DNA from: Monocercomonoides exilis
Taxonomy: Eukaryota > Preaxostyla > Oxymonadida > Polymastigidae
Direction: 5' to 3'
Assembly: GCA_001643675.2 (NCBI GenBank)
Contig: LSRY02000017.1
Location: 1,178,001-1,242,000 of the forward strand
DNA length: 64,000 nt
In this document: in pieces, positions 1-11,491 of the stretch
Layout of the letters: every line of letters begins with the position of its first letter
Position numbering within the stretch: the first letter of the stretch is position 1
Program-made: the position numbers and the translations under genes
The notes under the pieces: model-generated
The model's input: only the letters and a program-made list of their open reading frames with translations
Database searches by the model: none
Told to the model about the DNA's origin: nothing

Positions 1-245
1 ATTGATTCAGATATGTTAGTTTTTATATTTCTGTAAAATGTATTCTTTTTTTCTTTCAAAAATTTTTATTAATTAAAAATTAATCTTCACTTCTCTCTCA
101 AAGAGAGAGCATTGCAGTATCAAACAAGTTATACAACAATTCTAATATTAATTTATTGAATTCAGTTGAGTTAAAAAAAGAAAGAATAGTTATATTGTTA
201 TGTCTTTGGTATTTGCCAAAGCTGTGAATTGTTCAAATTTTTCGA

Positions 246-263
246 AAAAAAAAAAAAAAAAAA

Positions 264-345
<82 letters not shown>
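246..345. repeat. Poly-A tracts and (TAA)n microsatellite
   Basis: Two long adenine homopolymers, separated by one short interruption (CAT), run directly into an uninterrupted TAA/AAT trinucleotide repeat. The tract abuts the foldback element that begins near 351. Length here may be affected by sequencing or assembly slippage. Confidence 0.9.
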
Positions 346-346
<1 letters not shown>

Positions 347-350
347 TGTT

Positions 351-718
351 GGACACTTTCAATTTCTGTGGACAGTGGCATTATCTCAACAACTGTTGAT
401 AATTGTATTTTGACAATTAATCCAATTATTCCCTCAATGAATATGAACAAATAAAACATACAGAAATGAATCAACTTGCTCTGCAGAATTTTGAAAAAAA
501 ACATTTTTAATTTTCGGAGAAACCCTAAGAAAAAAAATTCTCCGAGTTTCTCCGAATATTAAAAATGTTTTTTTTCAAAATTCTGCAGAGCAAGTTGATT
601 CATTTCTGTATGTTTTATTTGTTCATATTCATTGAGGGAATAATTGGATTAATTGTCAAAATACAATTATCAACAGTTGTTGAGATAATGCCACTGTCCA
701 CAGTTATTGAAAGTGTCT
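351..718. mobile_element. Foldback (hairpin) element with 173-bp arms
   Basis: Positions 351-523 and 546-718 are almost perfect reverse complements around a loop of about 22 nt. Only a few mismatches are seen, near the outer ends and one near the loop. The arms carry no coding sequence. Such a structure fits a non-autonomous foldback or MITE-type transposon, or a recent palindromic duplication. Matching may continue weakly to about 345 and 724. No clear target-site duplication was found because the left side is simple repeat. The near identity of the arms implies a recent origin or a hairpin-mediated event. Confidence 0.75.
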
Positions 719-764
719 ACCATTATTGACACTAACAATACTCAAGATTTTTTATTCTTTAATA

Positions 765-1282
765 CAGTCTAAACAGGATATAATCACGTCGAATATAATC
801 ACATTCATTTATAGTCACATTTTTCGATGCACCGACAATTATGGCCTTTTTTCCTATCATTTCCCATCGCAAATAATCACAGAGCTAAATATATATAATC
901 ACATTTTTTATTATAATGAGTTCATTTTTCAATGAAAAATCTATTTTTCGATCAAAAATTCTAATTTTATGATTTTTCAAAAATGTGCTCAAAAAAGTCA
1001 AAATAATGTGTATTTTTAATCAAAATTTTTGATTTTTTGATTTTTCAGAATTATGTTTAAACTAGTCAAACTGACATTAGCATGCATAAAAAAGTGTTAT
1101 TTCAATTGAAAAATGGGTTTTGATGAAGAATTTTCAAAAATGAAAATATTGACCCAAAATTAATTAATTAATTAATTAATTTTTATTTTTTTCTGTGTTG
1201 AGCAGCATAGTATATTATCACAATCGGATATAGTCACAAAAAGTTGTGCAAAACCCGATGTGATCATATCCGGTTTAGACTG
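765..1282. mobile_element. MITE-like element with ~28-bp TIRs (pogo/Tigger-like)
   Basis: The left end reads CAGTCTAAACAGGATATAAT. The right end, reverse-complemented, reads CAGTCTAAACCGGATATGAT and continues to match for several more bases. Left of it is a TA dinucleotide, while the right flank reads TG. Ends starting CAGT with a TA target are usual for pogo/Tigger members of the Tc1/mariner superfamily. The interior is AT-rich, non-coding and contains further degenerate copies of the phrase TATAATCACAT. No transposase is encoded, so this would be a non-autonomous copy. Confidence 0.5.
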
Positions 1283-2680
1283 TGTTCTATTTTTATAAAT
1301 AAGTGAAAATTTTTGAAAAATCACCACAGATCAAAAAGTGATACCATTATATTATTATTTTGAAATATTCTTTCATTCTAAAATGCTTTGAGCTCGTTTT
1401 ATCGATGGAAAAAAACCACATTCGAACATTCCATGATAATGTTTGTAAACAAAAATGAAATTTGAATTTTTATTGCATATTTTGATCAAAATAAATTATG
1501 ATTTTTTTGAAATAAACTCATGCAAGAAGATTTGAATTTTCGAAGAAAACCTGTTCATAGCCTTTTTTAAGGATAAAGTGATTTTTCAAAGGACGGTAAT
1601 TGTGGTGCGTTTCAATTGATTAGGTTCTATATTTTTTTGACATTTTGTGTATTTCGGATGGATTGAAATATTTATCGTTGAACATTTTCCTTCACCGTTT
1701 AATTTTTGGAAGGAAAATCAACACTGATAATTGATTTCGCAATTTTACCAAAAATCCGCATCTCAAACATGAAAATTTACAATAACAATTAACAGAATAG
1801 TTCGAATTTGTTGTCTCAGCTTCTTTTTCTTCCTTGTCAATTTTTTATTTGAATGAAGCTTGTGTGGTTTTTTGAATTGAAGTTGCACCAAGGATAGGAA
1901 ATAAACGATTTTTTGGAGCAGAAGGGAAGCGAAGACGAGTAGGATAGGTTTTATTGGTAGAACAGAGAAATATTTGAAGTTGGAGAAGAAAGTTTGCGAA
2001 GAATGATCATTATTAAAAGATATAGGTTTGCCACTTTTTTCAATGTTCTTTTTTATATATTATTTTTTTATGAAATTAGATTGTTTTGCAGGAACATTTT
2101 ATGCCAATGAATGAACACAGAATATGAAAGAAAGGATATAAAATGCATTAAAGAAGTCAGAAAACAGCAATCGAAGGGGCGCATATGGAAATGAGCAGGT
2201 GCAAAATATAAATGAAATGAAATGAAGATTTTTTTTTTGAAGGTTTTGGAAGACATATACGACGAATCTTGTTAAAAGCCGAAAATGAGATCAAGGAATT
2301 GATGACACATCAGAAGAAGAAATTTGGCAAATAATTGAGAAGATGTTTGTAAGAAATTTGAATGAAAGAGAAAATTTGAATGAAAAGGAAGAAAAAATGA
2401 AAAATGAAAATAGAAATTTGAGGGATGATTGAAGATGAGTCAAGAGAACGGACAAAAAGAAAGAAGAAGAAGAAGAAGAATGAAAAGAAGAAGATGGAAA
2501 AGAGGCGATTGCGATGGAAATGAAGGAGGAGAAATGGAAGGATGGATCACACCGGATGCACACGCAAAGGACAGCCGCAAATTGTTGATTGCCAATTATT
2601 TGCAATTCAGAGGATGTTTGTTCTGTGCCAAAGAAGCAGATACTGCTGATGCATGACAACACATTGACTCCTCCCTCCTT
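1283..2680. other. Gene-free AT-rich stretch
   Basis: No supported gene is seen. The sequence is AT-rich, with short frames full of stops, and becomes purine-rich (GAAGAA-type) from about 2290 to 2560. This looks like eroded sequence leading into the decayed gene on the right. Confidence 0.6.
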
Positions 2681-2683
2681 CCC

Positions 2684-3639
2684 TCACTCTGCCGTGCCAT
2701 CGCTTGTGAAGCAGCTGCACACTCTGCACATTCCCCAGCAGCACCACAAAGCAGATTGGACGTCCCACCTCGTTTGCTCTGCAGCTGCCGCCCCACGAGC
2801 TGCACCAGCATCATCACCATCCGGAACGGCACGCACTGCTGAATGCGCAGCATCAACACTTCGATTCAGCACTGCACCAGCTAGCACCACCGAAAGCACC
2901 TGCACCTGATCATCCAGCGCTGGCTGACTGTCTTCACAACCGAGCTGTTCTGTGACAGGAATGGAGGAGATCTGCAGTTAGCAGCATCACACACATCTGG
3001 ATGTGTCAGATGCAGTGTGAAGAAATCATTGCTCAGGAACGCCTCCAGCGCAGACGCAAACGACTGCAGACAGCAGCTAGACAGTCAGTTACGTACTAGG
3101 AAGATGCGCAACAACAGTGCATGTCGCATCTGCGGATTGCACACACACAAAAGACACTCTTTCTTCGAGAATGTGAACCCTCTGCATACTGTCCCTGGCG
3201 ATGATGACGATGTTGATGATGAAGTCGATGGGGCGCCATTGTATATCGCATCATACAGCGCCTTCATGGCCTCCTTCCGCTTCTCTGCATCAGCCATGTT
3301 GTAGTTCTTCAAATACCTCAGAAACACATACGCGTTGACCTCTCCCTTCACCGAATAAAATCACTTAGACACCCCAAAAAACATCTTGATCTTCTTTTCC
3401 AATGCCCCTTCAAGCACCGTGTTGAATGACATCAAAAATGACAGCTCATTTCAAGAAAAATCCTCCAATGCAAACACATTAAATGGCTATATCAAAAGAA
3501 AGAACTTCCGGAACAGCTCCAATCCGTTGATCATATCCAACCGCGCTGTTTCGCTCTTCTTCTGCTCCGCATGGTTCTCCCATGGACACATATACACAAA
3601 ATCTCCAAACCTCCCAGTCGGAAGCACAATCCCCGCCTA
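2684..3639 (-). pseudogene. Decayed protein gene, downstream part
   Basis: Reading the minus strand from about 3639, a natural-looking protein frame continues to about 3220 but is broken by three in-frame stops: TAG at 3487-3489, TGA at 3451-3453 and TGA at 3361-3363. Phrases such as GRFGDFVYMCPWENHAEQ, FNTVLEGALEKKIKMFFGVSK and NAYVFLRYLKNYNMADAEKR lie in this single frame. Beyond about 3200 the coding character moves between frames and becomes Ala/Cys-rich noise. The local GC content is higher than the flanks, as expected of former coding DNA here. No family is recognised. It may be the 3' part of the same ancestral gene as the pseudogene at 4080-5355. Confidence 0.65.
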
Positions 3640-4079
3640 CCCAAGACTTTCCCCGCTTTTATATGTCATGATCTTGTCTCCGTATATCCCTCGTATCTTC
3701 TGTATTGTTCACTCTAGCAACAATTGCAGCACTGACAACAGCAAATTCAGCGGACGCTGCACAGATACAGACGATTGTAGCTGGTGTATCATCTGAAGTA
3801 CATGTACTGTTTCAAGCTCCACCTGCGTCAGCTACTCAGAATCAGTTTTCATCAGCCGCTCCATCACCGTCTCCAGTGCTGGCAGAACCACCACAGATGC
3901 CCCAGACAACCCTGTCCACGTTCAACCCTGTGACTTCTCAGGCCACTTCGACTCTTCCCGCTCTTTCTTCGGATCGTCGTGCGGTGACAGCGGAATCTCA
4001 GACAGCGCTATCGCACTCTTTCTTTTGCCTTTTCATCATCATCCCCATCATTTCCACATTTTTATCTGCTCCATCTTTC

Positions 4080-5355
4080 CTGCCCATGCTAAAGTTCACA
4101 TCTCCACCTGCTCCTCCATCTTCTTCACTTGCCCAACAAGCTAATGCACTGTCTCTTGATTCTTCACCTTCATTTTCGTTAGTTCCACCTTTTTTTCTAC
4201 AAGTGCTGCATACTGCTTTTCAATTTCCTTATTGTTCAGCTCCTTCTGCTTGCTTATCGTCTGCTCCGGAACTTATGACAGCACCATCTGCATCTTCCTT
4301 TCATTCTTCATTTTGCTCATCTTCTGCCGTACAGTTGCATCTGCTCTTCCACCTCCGCAAACACTCTTTCGCCTTCCGCTGTTTCCTTCTCCCACATCAC
4401 TCACCTCGCTCCCCACTTTCACAACAACCCTCTTCCTACTCGTGTCTGGCCCAAGCAAAAAAGCGATGTCATCCCTGATGATCTCTGTTAACTTCTCCTG
4501 GCACTTTTCGCACAGCCCCAACGGCAGAATCAATGACTCCGAAGACTGAACCACCCCATTATACACACAAATTAATGAAGAAGATATGGAAATTGTAACC
4601 CCCGACCAGCCAGTTTCCACTTTCCACCATACTCACCACCCCTCCTTGCTGAGCCCATCACTTCTTCTCCTTCCCCTGCTTCACCTGCATCACCTCTGCG
4701 TTGTGCTCCTCGCTCAGCTCCAAAATCTTCTTCTTCTTCAGGATTATTTCGTTCTTCTCCTGCAGCTGCTCTGCCAGCCCGCTCAACAGATTCGCCTCCT
4801 TTTCCTTTCCAACTTCTTCTTCTTTTCCTTCTTCCAGCGCCGCTTGCGCAATCGCTGCTGGTGACAGAACCACATCTTCCATCTTTGACCACCCTGACTC
4901 CAGCGCCTTTCCATCACTCCTCTCTTCCACTTCGTACACTGCAATCCCTCGCCCCATCACTTTATCATCCAGCTTCACCATTGCAAGCCACGAGTTCAAT
5001 GATCGTGATACCAGCAGCGCTATCGCCATATCTGCAGTGACGGGTTATGCAGATCGTTGATTAACGGGAACGCAGTCACATCAACCGTTGCAAAAATCCT
5101 CTTGCACCACGACTTCGTTCCCGCTGACTCCGCAAGAGAAGGAAGCGTCTCCATCAGTAGAACAGAAACCATCGTCGAAAGCGAAACGATATAACCTTGC
5201 AGCGTCTGCAGCGACCAAGGAAATTGATTCTTTTGATTTGAATACACACGAGATGCTTCAGGCACCACAATCTGCATCCGTCTCTCGATAACTTCTTTCG
5301 CTGCTACAAAAATGAATGAAGCTGCTGGAACCAACGCATCAAAAGGGATGAACAC
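4080..5355 (-). pseudogene. Decayed helical/coiled-coil protein gene
   Basis: A minus-strand frame (about 5355 to 5025) reads as a plausible helical protein (PAASFIFVAAKEVIERR, KSWCKRIFATVDVTAFPL). It then jumps by one frame near 5025 into DMAIALLVSRSLNSWLAMVK and a Glu/Lys-rich coiled-coil segment down to 4658. After a further break, a frame containing GLCEKCQEKLTEIIRDD follows. It then continues as coiled coil (KQYAALVEKKVELTKMKVK) with in-frame stops TAG at 4141-4143 and TGA at 4096-4098. Frameshifts plus stops point to a pseudogene rather than introns. A weak splice explanation for one break cannot be excluded. Family unknown. Confidence 0.65.
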
Positions 5356-6671
5356 TGGAGCCGATAATTATCCTGATGACTGCACATTTACAGCTGCCTT
5401 ATTTTCTTAACTTCATTGCCTTCGCACTGCCAAAGCACATCTATGTTCTTCATAAATTGAAGAATCTAAAGAAAGTTCATATAAATGAAACAGCTGACTG
5501 AGCTATGAATGATACTAAAATGAAAAAAAATATGAGTCATTCATTTTTTCTTTGTAATTGCATTCTTCAAACCAAATCATAGACTTTACATATCGATCAT
5601 TAATAACATTAGTTTTTGTATTAAAATACCTTGTTTTTCAATTGTATAACTTTTATTGAACAGAAATAAACATTTATTCATTTTTACACGCTTCATATTA
5701 ATTCTTCAATAGTGTCAAAGCTGAAAAATTGTTAAATTAAACATTCAAAAATCTCCGGATATAAAACAAATATAAAATAAATTCGTTTGCAAATAGAGAT
5801 TATATTGATAATAATAGTTATATCACACACATATATAAGTGAAACTCGTTTTATTGAAAAATTAGCATAGAAAAATTCAAGTTAAATACATTGCAGTTTT
5901 ATTACTGCAAAAAATACAAATAAACTTCAATTATTGTTATATACAGATAATGTTAATGATTAAAATTTTTACAAGGAAAGAATCAAATGCTTATGTCTGA
6001 AGAAAAATGAATGAGGAAATTGAAGGAGTTATAATTACGGGAAACAAGAATTTGCCTTTGAGTTATTGTGGGACAGATCAGGCTAAAAAAAGTGATTTTT
6101 CAAAAATTTTCACCCAAATATTCATAACAAAAATCAAAAACTGTGTTTATAAAAAGAATTTATTGCATATAGATTTTCCATTGTTTTTGACAACCGATAT
6201 TGTTTGTGAAAAAAAACCAAACAACAAAGATTTTTTTTTAATTTCAGAATGAATAATTCTGATGATACTCTTCCAAACGTATCTTATCAATGCTCACTCT
6301 TTTGGCATATCTGACTTTCATTTTTGTGCAGAATGAACATTATTAAAAAGAATATTTGAAATTTCGTACAAACTCAAAATCATATTTCGTTGATATTTCA
6401 AAAATAATATCTTTAAGCATTCATAAGCGAAAATAAAACTCTATTGTTCCATATAAGTTGGCTTAGCTAAGGTTTATTTCAAAGATAATTATCAGATTTA
6501 TTCGTTGAGTAGTTATTGAAAAATCGATCTTGTCCTGTCTTTTTTGTGATGAATTGTTTTTTTTTTGCACAATTCCTAATCATTTTTTCTTTCAGGTTTA
6601 TAAAATATGAGGAGTTATTCTTTTTTCAAAACGTTATAAAAAATGGAAGAAGAAGATTATCACTGAAATCA
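5356..6671. other. AT-rich intergenic DNA, no gene seen
   Basis: Very AT-rich with only short frames. Near 6530-6560 a phrase related to the foldback at 17816-18175 occurs (TCGATCTTGTCC followed by a T-rich run and GCACAA), suggesting an old, scrambled copy of that repeat family. Confidence 0.5.
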
Positions 6672-6679
6672 TTTGAGCG
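6672..6679. repeat. Left target-site duplication of the 10.8-kb element
   Basis: TTTGAGCG lies directly outside the left terminus GGCATAGG and is repeated exactly, in the same orientation, directly outside the right terminus at 17504-17511. Confidence 0.85.
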
Positions 6680-7042
6680 GGCATAGGTGTATTAAAGGTC
6701 CTTTTCCAATTCTTGATTATTCATTAAAACATTATGATATATAAAAAGAAGATTTAATAATAAAACATTTGTATGGACTGGATTTTTGAAATTCTTTTTT
6801 ATTCTTGAGAAAAAACTATTTCATAAAATCACCCATTAACACTGGTATTTTTCTAAAATATAGATAAAATCTGATAATTTTGAAACAATAAGCAGCTGAG
6901 AGGTTGTTCATTATAATATTGCCCTATTTTAAAAATAAAATTTTAAGAAATAAAACATTAAAAATAAATAAATTATGAAATTGAATAATTTGATCAATCC
7001 CACAATTATATTTTTTATATTCAAATAATAAGAACTCGCTTT
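6680..7042 (+). repeat. Left 363-bp terminal inverted repeat
   Basis: Reverse complement of 17141-17503 with a single difference (A versus T at the 15th base, 6694). Homology stops abruptly at AAGAACTCGCTTT. The repeat is AT-rich and without a long frame. TIR near-identity implies a recent insertion or gene conversion between ends. Confidence 0.93.
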
Positions 7043-7650
7043 TTTTTATTTTACACAATGTCAAAGTTTTCCGATGTCACCTTTTCTTTTCCATATATAT
7101 TTATACTTTTATATGCAGGTGATTCCATGTTAAAATTCACTTAAACTGCTTTTTCATAGCTTCATTGAATTACAAAGGATTTTTTTGTTAATATTTATTG
7201 GCTTTCTTCTCAAATATGCATTGGTGAACGATCACTATTGATAATGAACATTTTTTTATAAGATTATAACTTTTTTAAAGTTCATTTGATTTGTTTTGAT
7301 TTATTCATTTTCAATTTATTGCTTTTTTCAGCAAAATACCGAAGATAATTGTTTTCTTTTTGGTCAAAACCAGTAACTTTTCATATTTTTGTAGCTTTTT
7401 TATTAATAAAATGAATAGATTAGAAATAATAATACCTTTAACAAAATTTTTAAATGTCAATAAAAATTGTGAAAACAGTTTCTTTCACTCCGAAATCCAA
7501 ATTGTTATTTCATTGAACGCATACCAAGTGCTCTTTTTCAAGGTATATCTATCAAATAGATGTTTCAATTGTTGGATCATTCAAAAATAATAACAAAAAT
7601 TTTGTAAATTCAATGATAACCATAAACTCAGTCAACTTTATTTCCTTTTT
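7043..7650. other. AT-rich inner flank of the element
   Basis: No gene seen. A 76-codon frame at 7360-7590 starts at a non-ATG codon and resembles nothing recognisable. Confidence 0.5.
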
Positions 7651-7656
7651 CAAAAA

Positions 7657-8640
7657 TTGCATCACTCCTCCTCCTCCTCCTCATCTTCTTCTTCTTCTTC
7701 TTCTTCGACTTGTTCATGCGAACATCGCGCTCTGAAAGCAACACAACAGCGACATGAAACAGAAACTGGAACAGGTCCATCACCACAGAAAGAGAAATTG
7801 AAGTCAAAGACGAAAATGAACACAGGCAATGGACATGCACGCGCTCCTCAAGATTGTCATCCACATCAATTGCATCATCATCATCACCACCACCACCACC
7901 AACACCAACACCACAGCCATCACAGCAATCAAGGCAGCAAATAGCACCACAAGTACCAGCAAATGCTGCAGAAACAACCTCAACAACAATCTCGGCAGCA
8001 GTCACAATTACAGTCTAACCATCATCATCAACATCATTCAGAGGGAGTCAACAGGCAGCACCGCAGGCACAACTGCTCTGATGAGCGTTCACATGGAACT
8101 GAGACGGCTACTTCATCTTATTCCCCCAGGAACAAAGCGAAGCGGATGAGCATAATTGTGCCTGCGGAGCAGCTGTTTGCGAGCGAGCATCGGTTTGAGA
8201 AGGAATCTCTTCCGCCCTCTCCTTTTCCGAAGGACAACCCACAGTTTGTGAGCACGCTAGCAGCAGAAACAGGGGCAGAGACAGATGCAGAAGCCAAAGC
8301 AGAGACAGACATCAGACGCGAAGGGGATGGGCCTGGTTTGGTCAAAAGCGCAACGCTATTGTTGTCTAATTCTTCCTCCTCTTCCTCCTCTTCTTTGCCA
8401 CTTCGGCTGTTTCAACAACAGAATGCGCATCTTTCTGGTTCAGGCAATCCTTTGCCAGGCTGCTCGGCAACTCCTAAACTTGTTGACCAACGCTTTCATT
8501 TTCTCCACCTCCCCTTCCGCCACATGCATTGCCTCTCTCTCCTTTTCCTCTTCATCTTTTTTTTCCTCTTCTCCTTCTCCTTCTTTATACGTTATTTCTT
8601 CTTCATCAAATTCTTTAAATAATTCTTCTTCTTCATCTTC
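7657..8640 (-). pseudogene. GC-richer coding remnant (Glu-rich)
   Basis: From about 8640 the minus strand reads EELFKEFDEEEITYKEG, then a Glu/Lys run, then AMHVAEGEVEKMKALVNKFR. It breaks near 8480, with the adjacent frame continuing as LPSSLAKDCLNQKDAHSVVE. The rest, down to 7657, is a mixture of (GAT)n, (GGT)n and (GAA)n simple sequence in which no frame looks convincing. The His-rich and Ser-rich plus-strand frames here are translations of the same simple repeats. It may be the distant tail of the surface-protein pseudogene just upstream on the same strand. No function can be assigned. Confidence 0.4.
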
Positions 8641-8795
8641 TTCTTCTTCTCCTCCTCCTTTTCCTCCTTCTCCTTCTTCTTCTTCTTCTTCTTCATCTTC
8701 TTCTTCTTCTTCTTCTCTCTTTCTCTCTCTCTCTCACTCTATATATATATATATATATATATTTCTCTCTCTCTCTCTTTCTTTCTTTTTTTCAT
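8625..8795. repeat. Compound microsatellite (TTC)n-(TC)n-(AT)n-(TC)n
   Basis: Uninterrupted runs of TTC, then TC, then about nine or ten AT units, then TC again. It separates the beta-helix pseudogene from the Glu-rich remnant and may have replaced coding Glu/Arg codons by slippage. Confidence 0.9.
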
Positions 8796-10648
8796 CGCTC
8801 TTTTGGTGACATATTCGTAATCATAATCTCAATCAGCTTCGGATCTTTTTTCACTGTTTCATTCACAACCTCTTGCAATTCTTCATTTCTTTCCTTCACT
8901 TTCCTTCACCGAATTTCCAGAACAACGGATACAACAAGAACGATTATCAATATGATACACATAATTATAACAATCAACAACAAATAAGATTTTCCTTCTT
9001 TTCCTCCTTCAACAATCCTTTCATCTCCTTTTGGTTCTGTCTCTCTTAAACTCTTCAGAATGAACGAGTTTATTGAGAAGAGAGTATTTGAATTCCCAAA
9101 CAAAATATGAGCGCTAACTTCTATTTCCTCTCCACAGCTGCTGATAATATCTTTTGCCACACTCCCTTCAACTTTTCTTTCTGACAAGAATCCTTCCATA
9201 TCAAAATCATAATGCTCAATCTCTTTCTCCTCTCCCTTCCTCTTCACAACTGAGAATGATAAGTTGCATGGAATAAGAAGCATTCCTTTAAATGTCAGCT
9301 TCATTCTATCTGTCTCTTCTTTTGCTTCCACACTCTCCAGCACAGGAATGAAGAATGATGAATCCCTTTCTGAAGCAATCCCTTCAAAACTGCACCCAAC
9401 ATTCAGCATCCACAGTGAAGTATTTCTCTCCAATCCATCGCCCCCTTTCACACTCATCACATTCAATGAACCTGAATCTGAACAGATGATGTTTCTTCTC
9501 AGTGATGGATATCCTTCAATTGATGGATTGTTATTCAAAAACTCTCCTTTCTCAATATTCACATTTCCTCCACTCATTGTTATTCCACCTTCTATCGAAT
9601 TTGAGATTGTTGTATCTTTCATAATAATAGTACTCTTGGTGATATCCAAAAGAGATCCATCCCATCTACACATCTCTTCTTCTGTATTTGAATTCATTTC
9701 ATTTCTTTCTTTTGAATTCCCATCAAAAATGCAACTGTCCATTTTCACATCCAAACAATCCTCCACTTTCATCAATTTCCCTTTTGCTTTGTTTGAACAA
9801 ATTCCACCTATTGAACAATTTGCGAATTGCATCGTCTTTTTCGTTGTCAAGCAAGATATCAATGATTCTTCATTTCCTTCAACTGTGATATTTTCAACCT
9901 TCAATCTGTCCATATTCAACTGTCCACATTCATTAATATCTATCAAAGAAGTTTTAATTGTTGAATTGTAAATCATTAATAAATAAATAACAGATGAAAA
10001 TGGTGATGAAAGATATAATGCCGATTCATGAAGAATGAGATTTGATATTGTGCATCCATCGAGTTGTAATTCTCCTTTTTCCATATTGATAAAATGAAAT
10101 GGAATGATTGCTAATTTTGCATTTTCTACTTCCGTCAGTTGTTTTGAGGTGAATAAACAATTTATTATCTCAAGAATTCCTCCTTCTGGTGAGATCAGTG
10201 ATTCATGTGAAGAGATGAAATTCGAATCAAATACAAAGTTCACTCTCGCCATTGAGACTGTTTCTGTTGTTGAAATCAAAGAATTCTTTTCACTTGTAAT
10301 CTCTGATTTCACTTCAACTTCACACGTCTCTCTTTTCTTTGAACTCATGCTCATTTCCTTCAAATTTATCTCTTCTTTAATATTACTCTCTTCAATCACC
10401 AGTATTTGACTAATCAGCTCTGATGACAAATGCATTAGTCCATGATTAATTGAATCATATGGAAATGTGTTAATTCAACATTGCTTCCCATTCGATTCAT
10501 TCCCACTGCTCACAATGACCATTTCGCTCTGATGGATCGTAACAAAATCAATAAGATCTGCATCATTTGTGTGGTCACAACCATCAATTCCATAAATCGC
10601 ATTCATCCGTGCGTTATGGCCTTCCCAAAGATTAAACTGGAATTTCAT
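8792..10648 (-). pseudogene. Beta-helix (pectin-lyase-fold-like) surface protein, broken by two TGA stops
   Basis: One minus-strand frame runs from 10648 (MKFQFNLWEGHNARMNAIYG) to 8792, interrupted only by TGA at 10475-10477 and TGA at 8906-8908. The longest open part is 509 codons from the ATG at 10435. It contains recurrent short rungs such as FVFDSNFISSHESLISPEGG, LQLDGCTISNL, VKMDSCIFDGNS and SGGNVNIEKGEFLNNNPS. This is the pattern of parallel right-handed beta-helix proteins. A membrane segment of about 22 residues (LLLIVIIMCIILIIVLVVSVV) precedes the second stop. The same frame then continues with a charged cytosolic tail (RKVKERNEELQEVVNETVK). Both stops are one substitution from sense codons (GGA and CGA). 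Large families of anchored beta-helix surface proteins are, to my knowledge, abundant in oxymonads. No signal peptide is seen, because the 5' end is missing: a TAA sits just upstream of the first ATG. It is probably a non-functional copy carried inside the TIR element. Confidence 0.75.
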
Positions 10649-10699
10649 TTAATTGTTCTTCAATCCAATATTGTTTCATTCAAAAAATATCTTTTAGAG

Positions 10700-11490
10700 C
10701 TTATGTAGTGTAGGCATTGACCTTTAACTTAACTGCGTGTGTCTTTAATAATTCGTTTCTTTAATCTATATAAATTTCTCTTCCTTTTATTTTGATGCCG
10801 CTGTGTTGATTATAGCCTCGACTTCAATATTCGTTATACTTAAACGAAAATAAATGATATTTTATGAGTTTTGTCAAAAATTTTAATGAAACAATGTTTA
10901 TTATTGATAAGAATGTTTCGCACGCTTTGTAAGAGCTTCTATATTCATTATCAACATGGTATAACATGGGTGATTTTTTTTGATATCATAAAAAAAGATC
11001 AAAAATTGAAAAAATAAAATCGATAGTGGTATTTATTGATCAAAAAACTAAATTGTTTTTTGCAAGTATTTAGCTTTTGTTTCTGTAATATATATTTGTT
11101 TTATTTTTAAGAATAAAAAAACACACCTTTTTTATGTTTTTGTTGAAAAGATTTTTTTTGATCAAGTTAAATAAAAATTAACCTAAAATAAATAAAGTTA
11201 AACCAACAAAACTCATCAAAAAGACAAAAAAATATTCTTAACTTGCTCAAAAAAGCTAATAAAAGGGAAAAAATATTTAAAGAACTTTGAAAAATGCAAC
11301 AAATTTGTGAATTTTCATTTATCTGAAGAAAAAGAAATGCGTTTTCCATTAATCTATCTGAAACCTCATCAAAAAATTTCCGTATCTGCTTATCAGCTCA
11401 ACAGCATCATCAAACGAAGATTGTGTTATTCGGGAAACTGCAGTTAATAAGAGCAATTGAATCATTTTCGTAACTTATCTTTTTATTCTT
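10700..11490. other. AT-rich, no gene
   Basis: No supported gene. At about 10968-10995 a phrase GGGTGATTTTTTTTGATATC resembles, in inverted orientation, a phrase at about 16955-16975. This hints at an older nested repeat pair inside the element. Confidence 0.4.
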
Positions 11491-11491
11491 C

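Noticed and set aside
7657-7944. Ser- and His-rich plus-strand frame
   Set aside because: It is a translation of (TCC/TCT)n and (CAC/CAT)n simple repeats inside a decayed zone.
8906-10477. Reassigned TGA codon as explanation for the in-frame stops
   Set aside because: COG4, ARL3 and the membrane protein terminate at TGA at the expected protein ends, and TAA and TAG are also used as stops. A standard code with pseudogenisation is simpler.
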